Assembly (NCBI GenBank): GCA_947259645.1
Contig: CAMYND010000046.1
Location: forward strand, 1 to 49,293
Length of the DNA: 49,293 nucleotides
Origin: Thermodesulfovibrionia bacterium
GTDB taxonomy: Bacteria > Nitrospirota > Thermodesulfovibrionia > UBA6902
Direction of reading: 5' to 3'
The notes below the pieces were generated by a model. The model saw only the letters and a list, made by a program, of their open reading frames with translations, made no database searches and had not been told where the DNA came from. Positions 7,803-16,954 of this stretch are shown piece after piece (the stretch's first letter is position 1; every line of letters starts with the position of its first letter). A program made the position numbers and the translations under genes.

Positions 7803-9212
7803 TTGTCCTATACTGAAGGAAATATATCTCCACGCAGCAGTAATCCAGGTTTTGCTACAATAATTTCATTAGTGCTGTTTATCGGCGTTGCCTTTCTATT
7901 GAAGTTTCAGTCGCCCCCGGCATTTCCTGTAATCATTCTGTTTGCACTTGTTGTATTGGTTATAGCCTTTATAAGCACCGAGACAGCTCTCATTATCCTG
8001 ATCTTTTCAATGTTGCTCTCTCCTGAATTGCCAATAGGAGGAGTTCCCGGCAGGGAAGTCGTAATAAGGCTGGATGATATATTTTTACTGGTAATATTTT
8101 TTGGATGGATGGCCAGAATGGCAATAAATAAAGAATTAGGATTACTGAGAGTAACGCCGATAAACAGGCCTATACTTATCTATGTATTTATCTGCATGCT
8201 GTCCTCCGGGATAGGCGCATTAGAAGGAACTACAAATCCGAAACACAGCATGTTCTATATCATTAAATATATCGAGTACTTTATCGTTTTTTTTATGGTG
8301 ACCAACAATATAAAGGACTACAGGCAGGTTAAAACCTTTGTATGGTTAATGTTTCTGACATGCATGATTGTAAGTGCATACGGTTTGTATTCCTCATTCT
8401 CATTGGGTCTTCGTGCTACCGCCCCTTTTGAAGGCCCGGCAGGTGAATCAAATACCCTTGCCGGATACTTAATTATAATGATGGGGATGATGATGGGAAT
8501 TATCCTGTATGCCCGCTCTCCAGGAGTGCGTTTTCTTTTAACAGGCTGCCTGATATTCATATTCCTCCCGTTTATATATACACTCTCCCGCAGCGGATGG
8601 TTGGGTTTTATCGGTATGTATGGTGCGTTCCTGCTCTTTTCAAAGCGGAGTAAAGGAATTTTACTGATTCTTCTCCTGCTCTCTATAGTAATGTTCCCTG
8701 CGTTGATGCCTCAAGTTGCACATGATCGCATTCAAAACACCTTTAGCGGCCATACAAGTATTCATGTTTTGGGGAAAGATATAGTTCTGGATGAATCAAC
8801 ACTTGCACGGTTCACGTCCTTCAAACGGTCTTTAGACCTCTGGGCTGAAAGACCGCTTCTGGGGCGTGGAGTACCCGGCGGCGGAGTCGTTTCTGACGTT
8901 CAGTATAGCCGGATATTAAGAGAAGTAGGCCTTGCAGGTTTTTTAGCATTCCTGTGGATCATCTGTGCTCTTTTTAAATCAGGGTTAAAAAGTTATACAT
9001 GTCCTGACATTGACGATTTTGAGCGTGGTTTGAGCCTTGGGTTTCTTTGCGCCCTGTCAGGTATTTTAGTAATGGGGTGCGCCGCGGAAGTTTTCATTAT
9101 TATCCGTATTATGGAACCATTCTGGTTTTTAGCGGCTATAGTGGTGGTATTGCCGGAGCTGAGAAAAAGAGACTACTTTACAGCAGAACCTGTCCCCTTG
9201 CACGGGATTTGA
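7803..9212 (+). CDS. O-antigen ligase / Wzy-like polymerase family membrane protein
   Basis: 469 residues with about 11-12 hydrophobic segments and the long periplasmic loop of the Wzy_C/O-antigen ligase family. The conserved 'PFIYTLSRSGWLGFIG' near residue 260 and 'LWAERPLLGRGVPGGG' near residue 350 are family hallmarks. Its place beside Wza, Wzc and Wzx suggests it is the polymerase that joins repeat units in the periplasm, rather than a lipid A ligase, but the two cannot be told apart by sequence. The start is TTG 7803, backed by AAGGA at 7791-7795, seven bases upstream; no better ATG is in frame. Confidence 0.85.
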   Translation: MSYTEGNISPRSSNPGFATIISLVLFIGVAFLLKFQSPPAFPVIILFALVVLVIAFISTETALIILIFSMLLSPELPIGGVPGREVVIRLDDIFLLVIFFGWMARMAINKELGLLRVTPINRPILIYVFICMLSSGIGALEGTTNPKHSMFYIIKYIEYFIVFFMVTNNIKDYRQVKTFVWLMFLTCMIVSAYGLYSSFSLGLRATAPFEGPAGESNTLAGYLIIMMGMMMGIILYARSPGVRFLLTGCLIFIFLPFIYTLSRSGWLGFIGMYGAFLLFSKRSKGILLILLLLSIVMFPALMPQVAHDRIQNTFSGHTSIHVLGKDIVLDESTLARFTSFKRSLDLWAERPLLGRGVPGGGVVSDVQYSRILREVGLAGFLAFLWIICALFKSGLKSYTCPDIDDFERGLSLGFLCALSGILVMGCAAEVFIIIRIMEPFWFLAAIVVVLPELRKRDYFTAEPVPLHGI

Positions 9213-9231
9213 AATCAGGGATGATACTGTT

Positions 9232-10413
9232 ATGCAGGGTGAGCACAGCACGATACATCGGACGATAAAGAAACTATGTATTTGCTGTGCAGCGGTAATC
9301 CTGACAGGTATCATTGAGATATACAGAAAAGTCAGGCCGGTTCCGGAGAGCGTATATTTTTGTTACAATCAATCCATTCACCACATTTATCATTCTCTAT
9401 ATATCGCTGTTGAATTATCAAATATACAAAATAAATACCCTGTTATTGTTTTCAGCACAAGCAAAGAAGCGTCTCATATCATTGAGGCAGAGTTATCATC
9501 AATCCCGAACAATGTTAAATTCGTAAAGATTTACCATCCAGGATACAGCAGGATCAATTTCAGCATAAACTGGTTTGTCTTTCTCTGTCGCATACGGATG
9601 CATAAACCAAAGGCGGTAATAGTCACAGATTATTATGATAATGTTTTCCGTCAGCTCTTACTAAAGTCTTTCTGGATCTTTGTTAACCACGGCCAGGAAA
9701 ATAGAGAGTATGCCCATCCTCACCTAAAGGACTATGATTTGATGTGTGTGCCTGGACAGAGACAGGTGGAGCGGTTAGAGTCGAGGATCGGACCGCTTCA
9801 TAACTATGTTGTAACCGGTTATCCCAAGTTTGACTACTTCAGATATCATGCTATTGAGGATCCCGGTTTATTTAAAGATTCCAAGCCGGTCATCATGTAC
9901 AACCCTCACTTTGATGTTGCTCAGAGTTCATTCTATGACAAAGGCCTGGAATTACTCAAGGCATTATCAGCATGTGGCAAGTACAATATAATTTTCATGC
10001 CCCACCCTGATTTGTCAAGAACTGCACCTCACCTGGTTAAGGAAGCACTGAATATGTACAATGTAGCTTCTGTAATACGGCAGAAGATCAATCTTGAATA
10101 TATGGCAGTAACTGATCTTTATATCGCGGATGTGAGCAGTTCGATATATGAATGGCTCTACTTTGACAGGCCCGCTGTTTTTTTTAATTCCAGGCAGGTG
10201 GATTGGAAGGCACAAAATCTGTACCCGGCATGGACTGTGGGTGCAGTAGTTGATGATATACCTGAAATGCTTGAAGTAATAGATCATTCGCTCTTGTTTC
10301 CCGGGGAGTTTCAGGATTTAAGAAGAGAGATGTTCATGAACTGTTTTTACTATCAGGAAGAACATGCTTCAAAAAATGCTGCAGATATCATACTGGATAA
10401 AACTGGTAAATGA
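9232..10413 (+). CDS. CDP-glycerol glycerophosphotransferase-like protein
   Basis: 393 residues. The C-terminal half carries signatures of the Glyphos_transf family (TagB/TagF-like): 'VIMYNPHFD', 'NIIFMPHPDLSR', and 'DLYIADVSSSIYEWLYFDRP', where the Asp-x-Ser-Ser region and His residues bind the CDP-polyol. 'FVNHGQ' near residue 158 matches the N-terminal catalytic area. The enzyme probably adds glycerol phosphate or a similar polyol phosphate to the repeat unit, or primes a chain; related proteins occur in Gram-negative capsule loci. An N-terminal hydrophobic stretch (residues about 12-25) may anchor it. A nucleotide-polyol synthase is not seen here. The first ATG is used; a later start is possible. 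Confidence 0.72.
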   Translation: MQGEHSTIHRTIKKLCICCAAVILTGIIEIYRKVRPVPESVYFCYNQSIHHIYHSLYIAVELSNIQNKYPVIVFSTSKEASHIIEAELSSIPNNVKFVKIYHPGYSRINFSINWFVFLCRIRMHKPKAVIVTDYYDNVFRQLLLKSFWIFVNHGQENREYAHPHLKDYDLMCVPGQRQVERLESRIGPLHNYVVTGYPKFDYFRYHAIEDPGLFKDSKPVIMYNPHFDVAQSSFYDKGLELLKALSACGKYNIIFMPHPDLSRTAPHLVKEALNMYNVASVIRQKINLEYMAVTDLYIADVSSSIYEWLYFDRPAVFFNSRQVDWKAQNLYPAWTVGAVVDDIPEMLEVIDHSLLFPGEFQDLRREMFMNCFYYQEEHASKNAADIILDKTGK

Positions 10414-10602
10414 CTATGAAACTGCATAGTCATATCTTAAACGCCTCGAGATATTGAGAATATATTTGCCGGTTACACTATTCGCGGCCAGGCATGCAAT
10501 GGGATCAGCATATTGTTGGATACTGCAGAAAACAGGACTCTATAATTTAGCGAGAACTGTATACCGAAAAATAATCAACCGTACTAATCCTCTTTACACC
10601 AG

Positions 10603-12099
10603 ATGATAAAAAAAGATAGCTTTGCGTTTAAAAAAGAGATGGCCCAGGGAGTAAAATGGCTTGGTCTAAGCCAGATGCTGGGTTACGTACTCCAATTTAT
10701 TGTATGGGTGATATTAGCGAGATTGCTTCCCCCTGAAAACTTCGGGGCTTTAAGTGTATCAATGGCTTTTTCTAATTTCGCTATTATGTTCAATGAGTTA
10801 GGGATGGGTACAGCTTTAATTCAGAAGACAGCATTAGAATACAGGCACAAAGTTACAACGTTCTGGACCTGTATTGCCATCGGAGCAATATTTTTGATCT
10901 TTGCATTGTCAACGTCTTCACTTATAGCATCCTTTTTCAAAAACCCCGCTATCGAGGTCCTTATCACTATCTTTGCGTTAAAGCTTTTAATAGATTCTTT
11001 TGGGACCCTGCAGGAGTCATTACTAAAGAGAGAATTGTCATTTAAGTCGTTGATGATAATTGAAAATATTTCCAGTCTGATATTCGGGTCTGTTGCAATA
11101 ACCATGGTCTATAAAGGGTTTGGCATCAGTTCAATGGCCTGGGGATATCTTGCAAAGAGTGTATTGAAGGTTATTTTGCTATGGATTAGTTGTGATTTCA
11201 GGCCTTCGCTTGAATTTGATAAGGAAAGTTTCAGAGAGCTGTTCGATTACGGGAAAAATATTATGGGGTTTAAAATTATCAGTTATATCTCTGGTAATAT
11301 TGATATCCTTTTAATAGGAAAGTTTTTAGGCGCTGCCTCTTTAGGATATTACACTCTGGCTCTGAATTTAGTAAATTTCCCGAGACAAAAACTGTCTTCA
11401 ATAGTGTCCCAGGTGGCATTTCCGGCTCTATCAAAGATACAGGATCATCTTGATGAGGTCCGAAATGCGTACACAAAAATCATTCGCTATGCCACGGTTG
11501 TAAATTTTCCCCTTCTCGTTGGGTTGATGTTTACCGCTCCCTATTTTGTAAGTGCAGTTTATTCAGATAAATGGATAGGGATGGTTGTCCCGCTTCAAAT
11601 ATTATGCGTCTATGGAATAGGTTACTCAATAACCACCTTTGTCGGGATTATATTTAATTCCACGGGCCATCCCGAATATTCGTTCCGATTTTCTCTGATT
11701 ACCCTGGCGGGAGTGGTTGCAGCCGTACTGGCCGGTTTGCCATATGGCCTGGAAGGAATTGCAGTATCATTATCGGTTTACTCAATTATTGTAAACATTT
11801 TGGGAAATGTCATAGTAGGACGCCTGATAAAAATGCCCTTTCTGTGTTATGTGAATGAGATGAAGCTTGCGGTTACAGGCACTTTATTTATGGCGGCCGG
11901 ATTATTTGCACTTACAAAGTTCAAGGATAGTTCCTTGTTGATAGCGGATATTTGGTTTCTCTCTTTGATGATTATGTGCGGCACTGCAATTTACGTAACA
12001 GCGCTATTCTTTGCAAACAGGGATACGTTTATTGAAATGAAGAGTATCGTGAAGAACATGTTTGGCAGAAGCAGGGAGTATGAAAAATGCAGGATCTGA
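10603..12099 (+). CDS. Wzx-like polysaccharide flippase (MOP superfamily)
   Basis: 498 residues with about 12-14 hydrophobic segments. 'KEMAQGVKWLGLSQML' at the N terminus and 'ARLLPPENFGALSVSMAFSN' near residue 42 are typical of the polysaccharide-transport (Wzx/RfbX, PST) branch of the MOP superfamily. It would flip undecaprenyl-linked repeat units across the inner membrane for the Wzy-like polymerase. A 189-base non-coding stretch before it holds no recognised gene; only 3 bases separate it from the next gene, so it starts a tightly packed run of modifying enzymes. Confidence 0.88.
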   Translation: MIKKDSFAFKKEMAQGVKWLGLSQMLGYVLQFIVWVILARLLPPENFGALSVSMAFSNFAIMFNELGMGTALIQKTALEYRHKVTTFWTCIAIGAIFLIFALSTSSLIASFFKNPAIEVLITIFALKLLIDSFGTLQESLLKRELSFKSLMIIENISSLIFGSVAITMVYKGFGISSMAWGYLAKSVLKVILLWISCDFRPSLEFDKESFRELFDYGKNIMGFKIISYISGNIDILLIGKFLGAASLGYYTLALNLVNFPRQKLSSIVSQVAFPALSKIQDHLDEVRNAYTKIIRYATVVNFPLLVGLMFTAPYFVSAVYSDKWIGMVVPLQILCVYGIGYSITTFVGIIFNSTGHPEYSFRFSLITLAGVVAAVLAGLPYGLEGIAVSLSVYSIIVNILGNVIVGRLIKMPFLCYVNEMKLAVTGTLFMAAGLFALTKFKDSSLLIADIWFLSLMIMCGTAIYVTALFFANRDTFIEMKSIVKNMFGRSREYEKCRI

Positions 12100-12102
12100 A
12101 AA

Positions 12103-12747
12103 ATGAATAAAATGATTGTCGCCGCATTTAAAGAAATGGACCGCATGACTAACTATAAGGCAGGCAGTGTTATCAGGAAATTAACGAATACGAACACAAA
12201 GAGATACTGGAACAGAAAACTGGCTTCCGAGGGGGATTCGTGGCGGGATTTTCCTTACGAATATTTAGTGCAATTTTTACCTCAGGGATCTGGATTTTCC
12301 CTTTTAGACATAGGGTGCGCTCTGGGAGACGGATGCCTGCTCATGAAAAAGCACTTCCCTCACAGTACAATCAGCGGTGCTGATTTTAGTGAGTCAGGAA
12401 TCAAAAAAGCCCGTCAGAGATCAGAGGAAATAAATTTTATTCTGATGGATGTTACCAGAGACGAGCCCCCTGATAAATATGACTACATAACTATCGTACA
12501 TACACTGGAGCACTTTAACGACCCCTATCCAATTGTTGATAAATGTTTAAACTTTGTGAACAAGGCCGTAATAATTCAGGTGCCCTATGTAGAGCATTTC
12601 AGCGACCCTCATCTTTACAGCAGAGGTCAGCACAGATACCTGTTCAACGAAAAAACATTCTCAGAATATAACAACTCTGTCCTCTCGGTTACAGACGACC
12701 TTAACCCTGCGGGTTACAGATATATCGTGTATCAATTGCTGCCGTAA
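12103..12747 (+). CDS. class I SAM-dependent methyltransferase
   Basis: 214 residues. SAM-binding motif I is 'LLDIGCALGDG' near residue 67, the acidic residue of motif II is in 'ISGADFSESG', and a motif IV-like 'YDYITIVHTLEHFNDP' follows, the common pattern of Methyltransf_11/23 proteins. The N-terminal half has a basic helix rather than a domain. Placed 3 bases after wzx and 2 before a glycosyltransferase, it likely methylates a sugar or the chain end of the polysaccharide. Acceptor position is unknown. Confidence 0.82.
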   Translation: MNKMIVAAFKEMDRMTNYKAGSVIRKLTNTNTKRYWNRKLASEGDSWRDFPYEYLVQFLPQGSGFSLLDIGCALGDGCLLMKKHFPHSTISGADFSESGIKKARQRSEEINFILMDVTRDEPPDKYDYITIVHTLEHFNDPYPIVDKCLNFVNKAVIIQVPYVEHFSDPHLYSRGQHRYLFNEKTFSEYNNSVLSVTDDLNPAGYRYIVYQLLP

Positions 12748-12749
12748 TT

Positions 12750-13910
12750 ATGAAAATTCTCAATATTTCGAATATGCCGATCTGGTTATGGGGCGAAGGA
12801 AAAGGTATCCCTTCGATATTTTTCCCTCAAAGGGAATTTGCTGCAAGAGGATATGAAGTACATTTTTTGTGCCCCTTAAAAGAGAAAGAGTCACGGTATT
12901 CATTGACTGAAGGCATTCATATTTATCGTTTTGATTTTCCTTTTAATTTCAGAAAAAGTATTTATTTTCAGACAGATTCCCTGTCCGGTAGAGTTAAGGC
13001 ATCGATACTCAGTAATCTTAACTGGTTTTTTTTACAGATATATCTGCTTATCCACGGGCTGAAAAAAGGGATCAAAATAAAGCCAGATATTATTTATGCT
13101 CACAGCCTCACCTCTGTTTTCCCGGCATTCCTCGTGAGTACCGTATTAAAGACAAAACTTATAATAAGGGTCTACGGGACACGGCAGCTATACTGGAAGT
13201 GGGATGATGTGCTGTATCGTATAAAGGAATGTCGTGATTATCTTACCTTCAAAGTCCCGGCTGATTATTTTATATTTACAAATGACGGTAACAACGGTAA
13301 TCTGCTTGCTGAAAAATTAGGTGTGCCTGAAAGGAAAATAAAAAACTGGAGGAATGGAGTAGACCGGGAATTTAATGAGGCAGTGCCTGAGGCAAAAAAG
13401 GAACTTTGTGATGCATTGAACATTAATCCAGCTTCAAAAATTATTGTGTCGAACAATAAACTGGAACAGATTGTCTCCGCACATGGCCTTTCATCTAAAA
13501 TTTATTTTATGGGCATCGTAGACCGCCACGTGATAAAGAACATTTTGCACGCCTCTGATCTATTTGTGTTACTCAGCCGCTATCATAATTGCACCAATAC
13601 AGTCTGGGAAGCAATGTCTTCCGGTTGCTGCATTGTTACGGTTGAAAATGATCAGATCAAGGAAGTATTGACTTCAGGTGAAAATACTGTTTTAGTTTCT
13701 CAGGAAAATATAGACCAACTACCTGAAATATTAGACACGCTTATGACCAATGATAGTCTTCGTCATGAGCTTGGCAAAAATGCCCGATTAAGAGCAGGGC
13801 AGGTTCTGGAGTCATGGCCAAAGAGGGTTGAAAAAGAAATTATGCTTCTCGAAAATATGGTTAATATACAGCCTCGAAATGCCGGACAGGAATTGAAGGT
13901 TAATAGTTAA
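12750..13910 (+). CDS. GT4-family glycosyltransferase with an internal gap
   Basis: 386 residues with a GT-B layout. The N-terminal acceptor half includes 'IIYAHSLTSVFPAFL' and ends in the hinge 'KNWRNGVDREF' near residue 200. The C-terminal half keeps 'IYFMGIVDRHVIKNILHASDLF' and 'TVWEAMSSGCCIV'. Between them, near residue 234, 'KIIVSNNKLEQIVSAHGL' runs straight from the first strand of the donor domain into the helix that normally comes about 37-40 residues later. The segment that usually holds the R-x-x-x-x-K-G pyrophosphate-binding residues and the 'IVGDGP' turn is missing. The first Glu of the E-x7-E motif is also replaced (Asn/Thr region). The frame stays open. Activity is doubtful unless the gap is an assembly error; the other GT4 gene in this locus is intact. 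Confidence 0.78.
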   Translation: MKILNISNMPIWLWGEGKGIPSIFFPQREFAARGYEVHFLCPLKEKESRYSLTEGIHIYRFDFPFNFRKSIYFQTDSLSGRVKASILSNLNWFFLQIYLLIHGLKKGIKIKPDIIYAHSLTSVFPAFLVSTVLKTKLIIRVYGTRQLYWKWDDVLYRIKECRDYLTFKVPADYFIFTNDGNNGNLLAEKLGVPERKIKNWRNGVDREFNEAVPEAKKELCDALNINPASKIIVSNNKLEQIVSAHGLSSKIYFMGIVDRHVIKNILHASDLFVLLSRYHNCTNTVWEAMSSGCCIVTVENDQIKEVLTSGENTVLVSQENIDQLPEILDTLMTNDSLRHELGKNARLRAGQVLESWPKRVEKEIMLLENMVNIQPRNAGQELKVNS

Positions 13911-13914
13911 CAGC

Positions 13915-15360
13915 GTGAGACACGAGAGAATATTATTAGTAAATCCGCCCTATCCCGGCAGAAGGGTCAAATCTGTTTTTTGCGCCGGATTAGGATACAT
14001 AGCCGAAATATTGGATCATTCGGGATTTGATTACGATGTGCTGGACATGAGCCTCGGTTACACATATCAGGACTTAAAAAGAAAAATAAATAAATTTTCC
14101 CCTCATTCTATTGGTGTGTCAGTAATGACGTATATGTATAAAAATACCTATGATTTAGTTAAAAGTATCAAAGAAGATTATCCTGACCTTGATATCATAG
14201 CAGGAGGACCGCATATTTCATTGTTTCGTGAGAAGGTGCTGCTGGACTGCCCCTCTATTGATTATGGGGTTGTGATGGAAGGTGAGCGAACCATAGTGAA
14301 TCTTTGCAGAGGAGATTCCACGGATACGATAAAAGGGTTGATCTTTCGAAGAGGGGGATCGGTTGTTTATAACGGAGATCCTCTGTTTATCAAGGCGCTA
14401 GACACAATACCCTTTCCTAGATACAAAAAATTTGAATTGAGCAGGTCGATTGATAAAGATATTAATGCGCTACCGGTTGTATCTTCGAGAGGTTGTCCGT
14501 TTGATTGTATTTACTGTCCGGTTAAATGCTCCATAGGAAAGTCTTTCAGGACAAGAAGCCCCGGGAATATCATTGAAGAATTAACATACTGGTATGAAAG
14601 AGGGTTCAAGCGGTTCAGTTTTGCTGATGATAATTTTACCTTGATAAAAGACCGGGTATACACATTGTGCGATTTAATACAAAAGTCAAACCTGAAAGAT
14701 CTGAAGTTAAGCTGTGACAATGGAATCAGGGCCGACAAGGTTAACAGAGATTTATTAAAGATCATGAAGGAAGCTGGGTTTTACAGAATAGCATTCGGGG
14801 TTGAAGCAGGAAATAACAAGGTTTTGAAGAGCTTAAAGAAAAAGGAAAGCATAGAGACCATCAAGAGCAGAATTCAGGAGTCATGCGATTTAGGCTATGA
14901 TGTCGATTTATTTTTTCTCGCAGGCTCCCCTCACGAAACATGGCAGGATCTGCAGGATTCATTCAAAATAGTCTCTGATTATCCGATTGGAACGGCATAC
15001 TTTTACAACATCATTCCGTTCCCCCATACTGAACTGTTTGACTGGGTAGAAAAAAACGGCAGGTTCCTGAAAAGTCCGGAGGAATATCTGAATGAATATC
15101 CGATCCTGGATGTTGATCCTCTGTTTGAAACTCCTGATATGCCTTATAAAGAAAGGAAAAAGGCGCTTAAGCATGCCTTTAAGGTAATGAGAAAAACAAT
15201 GCGCAGAAGCTGGGCAAAAAGACTGATGAGGTACGGTATTTTCGGTGAATTTCTTGCATACATTTATACCAGTAAATTTATTCAGGATACAGTGCTGCGC
15301 AATAAAGTCCTGAGAAAAGTTATTTATAAAACAGCAAACATCTGTTTTTCTCATTCATAA
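13915..15360 (+). CDS. B12-binding-domain radical SAM protein
   Basis: 481 residues. The N-terminal 140 residues look like the cobalamin-binding fold of BchE-like enzymes ('LLVNPPYPGR' start, 'IIAGGPHISLF', 'GVVMEGERT') but lack the D-x-H-x-x-G motif, as many in this class do. The radical SAM motif CxxxCxxC is in 'RGCPFDCIYC' near residues 193-200, followed by 'FSFADDNFTL' and 'AFGVEAGNNKVL', typical of the family. The C-terminal region is basic. Such enzymes perform methylations or rearrangements on unreactive carbons; several occur in polysaccharide loci without a known reaction. It starts at GTG 13915, 4 bases after the upstream stop, and lies 6 bases before the GT2 gene. Confidence 0.85.
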   Translation: MRHERILLVNPPYPGRRVKSVFCAGLGYIAEILDHSGFDYDVLDMSLGYTYQDLKRKINKFSPHSIGVSVMTYMYKNTYDLVKSIKEDYPDLDIIAGGPHISLFREKVLLDCPSIDYGVVMEGERTIVNLCRGDSTDTIKGLIFRRGGSVVYNGDPLFIKALDTIPFPRYKKFELSRSIDKDINALPVVSSRGCPFDCIYCPVKCSIGKSFRTRSPGNIIEELTYWYERGFKRFSFADDNFTLIKDRVYTLCDLIQKSNLKDLKLSCDNGIRADKVNRDLLKIMKEAGFYRIAFGVEAGNNKVLKSLKKKESIETIKSRIQESCDLGYDVDLFFLAGSPHETWQDLQDSFKIVSDYPIGTAYFYNIIPFPHTELFDWVEKNGRFLKSPEEYLNEYPILDVDPLFETPDMPYKERKKALKHAFKVMRKTMRRSWAKRLMRYGIFGEFLAYIYTSKFIQDTVLRNKVLRKVIYKTANICFSHS

Positions 15361-15366
15361 GAGAGA

Positions 15367-16191
15367 ATGTTGGTTTCAATAATTATTCCGTGTAAAAATG
15401 AAAGGTTTAATGTTCAGGGTCTGCTCGAAGACATATCCGGACAAACCGTGCCTTTTGATACCGAAGTCATAAGAATTAACAATGTCAGCCCTGTTGCAAA
15501 AGCCAGAAATAGAGGCGCAACTTCAGCAAAGGGTGATATCCTGATTTTTATTGATTGTGATATGCGCCTCGGAAATGAATCAGTGCTGCATAATTTAATT
15601 AAACCATTGCAGGAGGATAAAAGTATTGGCTCTGTCTGTCCTTCTATTCTTCTTCCTCCCAATGCCTCTACATTTCAGCATCGTTATGCAAGGGAAGTGC
15701 CGCATTGTGAAGTTCCTGAAGTTAACAATATTACAGATATTGCATTGGCAACTACCGCATGTTGGGCAATTGACAGGAAATTGTTTAACAGGCTTGGCGG
15801 GTTTAATGAACATATCATAAGGGGCGAAGACTCTGAACTTGCTGTCAGACTGATAAGCTCAGGACAGCGCATTGTCCTGGCTCCCAATACATGGTGTTAT
15901 CATCCCGTGCCGGATAGTATGAGACAGCTTATAAAGATTAATTTTCGTAATGGAGTTGGTGTTTGCTCTGTAGATACATTTTATCCTCATTTAAATATAG
16001 ACATACACCCCAAAGGAATAGTTGGTTATTCAGAAAGAAAAACTCTGTTTGAACGGGTGAGAAGATTTTTACTAAGCGCCTTTGAAGCTGTGATAAAAGG
16101 AAAAGTACTGCTATTACTGTCGAAAATATTTTATGCATCGGGATATTTTTTCGGAACTTTAAAATACAGGTTATCAAAGCATGCGCACTAA
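15367..16191 (+). CDS. GT2-family glycosyltransferase
   Basis: 274 residues. 'LVSIIIPCKNERFNVQGLL' opens the GT-A fold, 'FIDCDMRLG' near residue 62 is the D-x-D metal/nucleotide-sugar motif, and 'WAIDRKLFNRLGGFNEHIIRGEDSEL' (near residues 133-158) is the conserved acceptor/catalytic segment with the E-D pair. A hydrophobic stretch near the C terminus may attach it to the membrane. It should add one sugar to the lipid-linked repeat unit in the cytoplasm. Donor and acceptor are unknown. Its end overlaps the next gene by 11 bases if that gene starts at its first ATG. Confidence 0.88.
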   Translation: MLVSIIIPCKNERFNVQGLLEDISGQTVPFDTEVIRINNVSPVAKARNRGATSAKGDILIFIDCDMRLGNESVLHNLIKPLQEDKSIGSVCPSILLPPNASTFQHRYAREVPHCEVPEVNNITDIALATTACWAIDRKLFNRLGGFNEHIIRGEDSELAVRLISSGQRIVLAPNTWCYHPVPDSMRQLIKINFRNGVGVCSVDTFYPHLNIDIHPKGIVGYSERKTLFERVRRFLLSAFEAVIKGKVLLLLSKIFYASGYFFGTLKYRLSKHAH

Positions 16192-16945
16192 GAGGAAGTC
16201 TGAAGTGCATGAGATCAGGAAGTCGATGCTAGTACAGTACAACTCCAAATATAAGGACATTATGCACGGGCTAATTCTTGAAGACATGGAAAAAAACGAG
16301 TCTTGCTCAGTGCTGGACATCGGGTGCAGATGGGGTCATGACATACAAAAAATAGCCGGGGCGAATGAGCACGTTCACATTGCCGGTATTGATATTTCAC
16401 TTGATGCCTTGAAGGGCGCAAAAACTCTTTTACAAAAGAATCAGAATGTATCTTTATTTCAGGCAAGGTTTGAGGGCCTTCCCTTTAAAGACAATTCATT
16501 TGACATCATTATATCCTCTGAAGTGATAGAGCACATAGAAAATGCAGACGATGTTCTCCGTGACATTTATCATATTTTAAAGAAAGACGGTATATTTATT
16601 GTTACAACTCCTTCGAGATTCAACTATATAACCCTGATCGGGAAAGCAGTCCCCTTAAAGTTCAAGAAATTCCTGAGAAGGCTTGTATATTATCTCCCGC
16701 AGGGAAATGAAGACATAAATCCCCACGAGTATGAATACACCCCGGGTGAGTTAACAGGGCTGTTTGAAAAAAACGGATTCAGAGTCGAAAGAATCTCCGG
16801 AGGAGTTTTACGGGTACCTGTGTGGCCTTTATTTGAGCGATTATCTTTTTTGCTTTTTATCTGGAAATGCCTTGACAGATTTATTGAGATGGTCCCCTGG
16901 GGTATTAATCTGAAGCATAATTTTGTTCTTGCCGCGAGAAAATAA
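16181..16945 (+). CDS. class I SAM-dependent methyltransferase
   Basis: 254 residues from ATG 16181. Motif I 'VLDIGCRWGHD' near residue 45, acidic motif II 'AGIDISLDAL', 'FEGLPFKDNSFDIIISSEVIEHI' near residues 95-118 and 'IFIVTTPSRFN' are typical of Methyltransf_11 proteins in glycan loci. A GTG at 16205 with AGAGGAAG upstream (16191-16198) is a good alternative start and would remove the overlap with the GT2 gene. It is probably a sugar O-methyltransferase or capping enzyme for the polysaccharide. Confidence 0.82.
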   Translation: MRTKRKSEVHEIRKSMLVQYNSKYKDIMHGLILEDMEKNESCSVLDIGCRWGHDIQKIAGANEHVHIAGIDISLDALKGAKTLLQKNQNVSLFQARFEGLPFKDNSFDIIISSEVIEHIENADDVLRDIYHILKKDGIFIVTTPSRFNYITLIGKAVPLKFKKFLRRLVYYLPQGNEDINPHEYEYTPGELTGLFEKNGFRVERISGGVLRVPVWPLFERLSFLLFIWKCLDRFIEMVPWGINLKHNFVLAARK

Positions 16946-16954
16946 ATACGGTAA

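Noticed and set aside
10410-10433. 9-bp hairpin over the stop codon of the glycerophosphotransferase-like gene
   Set aside because: The stem is AT-rich and no T-run follows, so terminator function is not supported.
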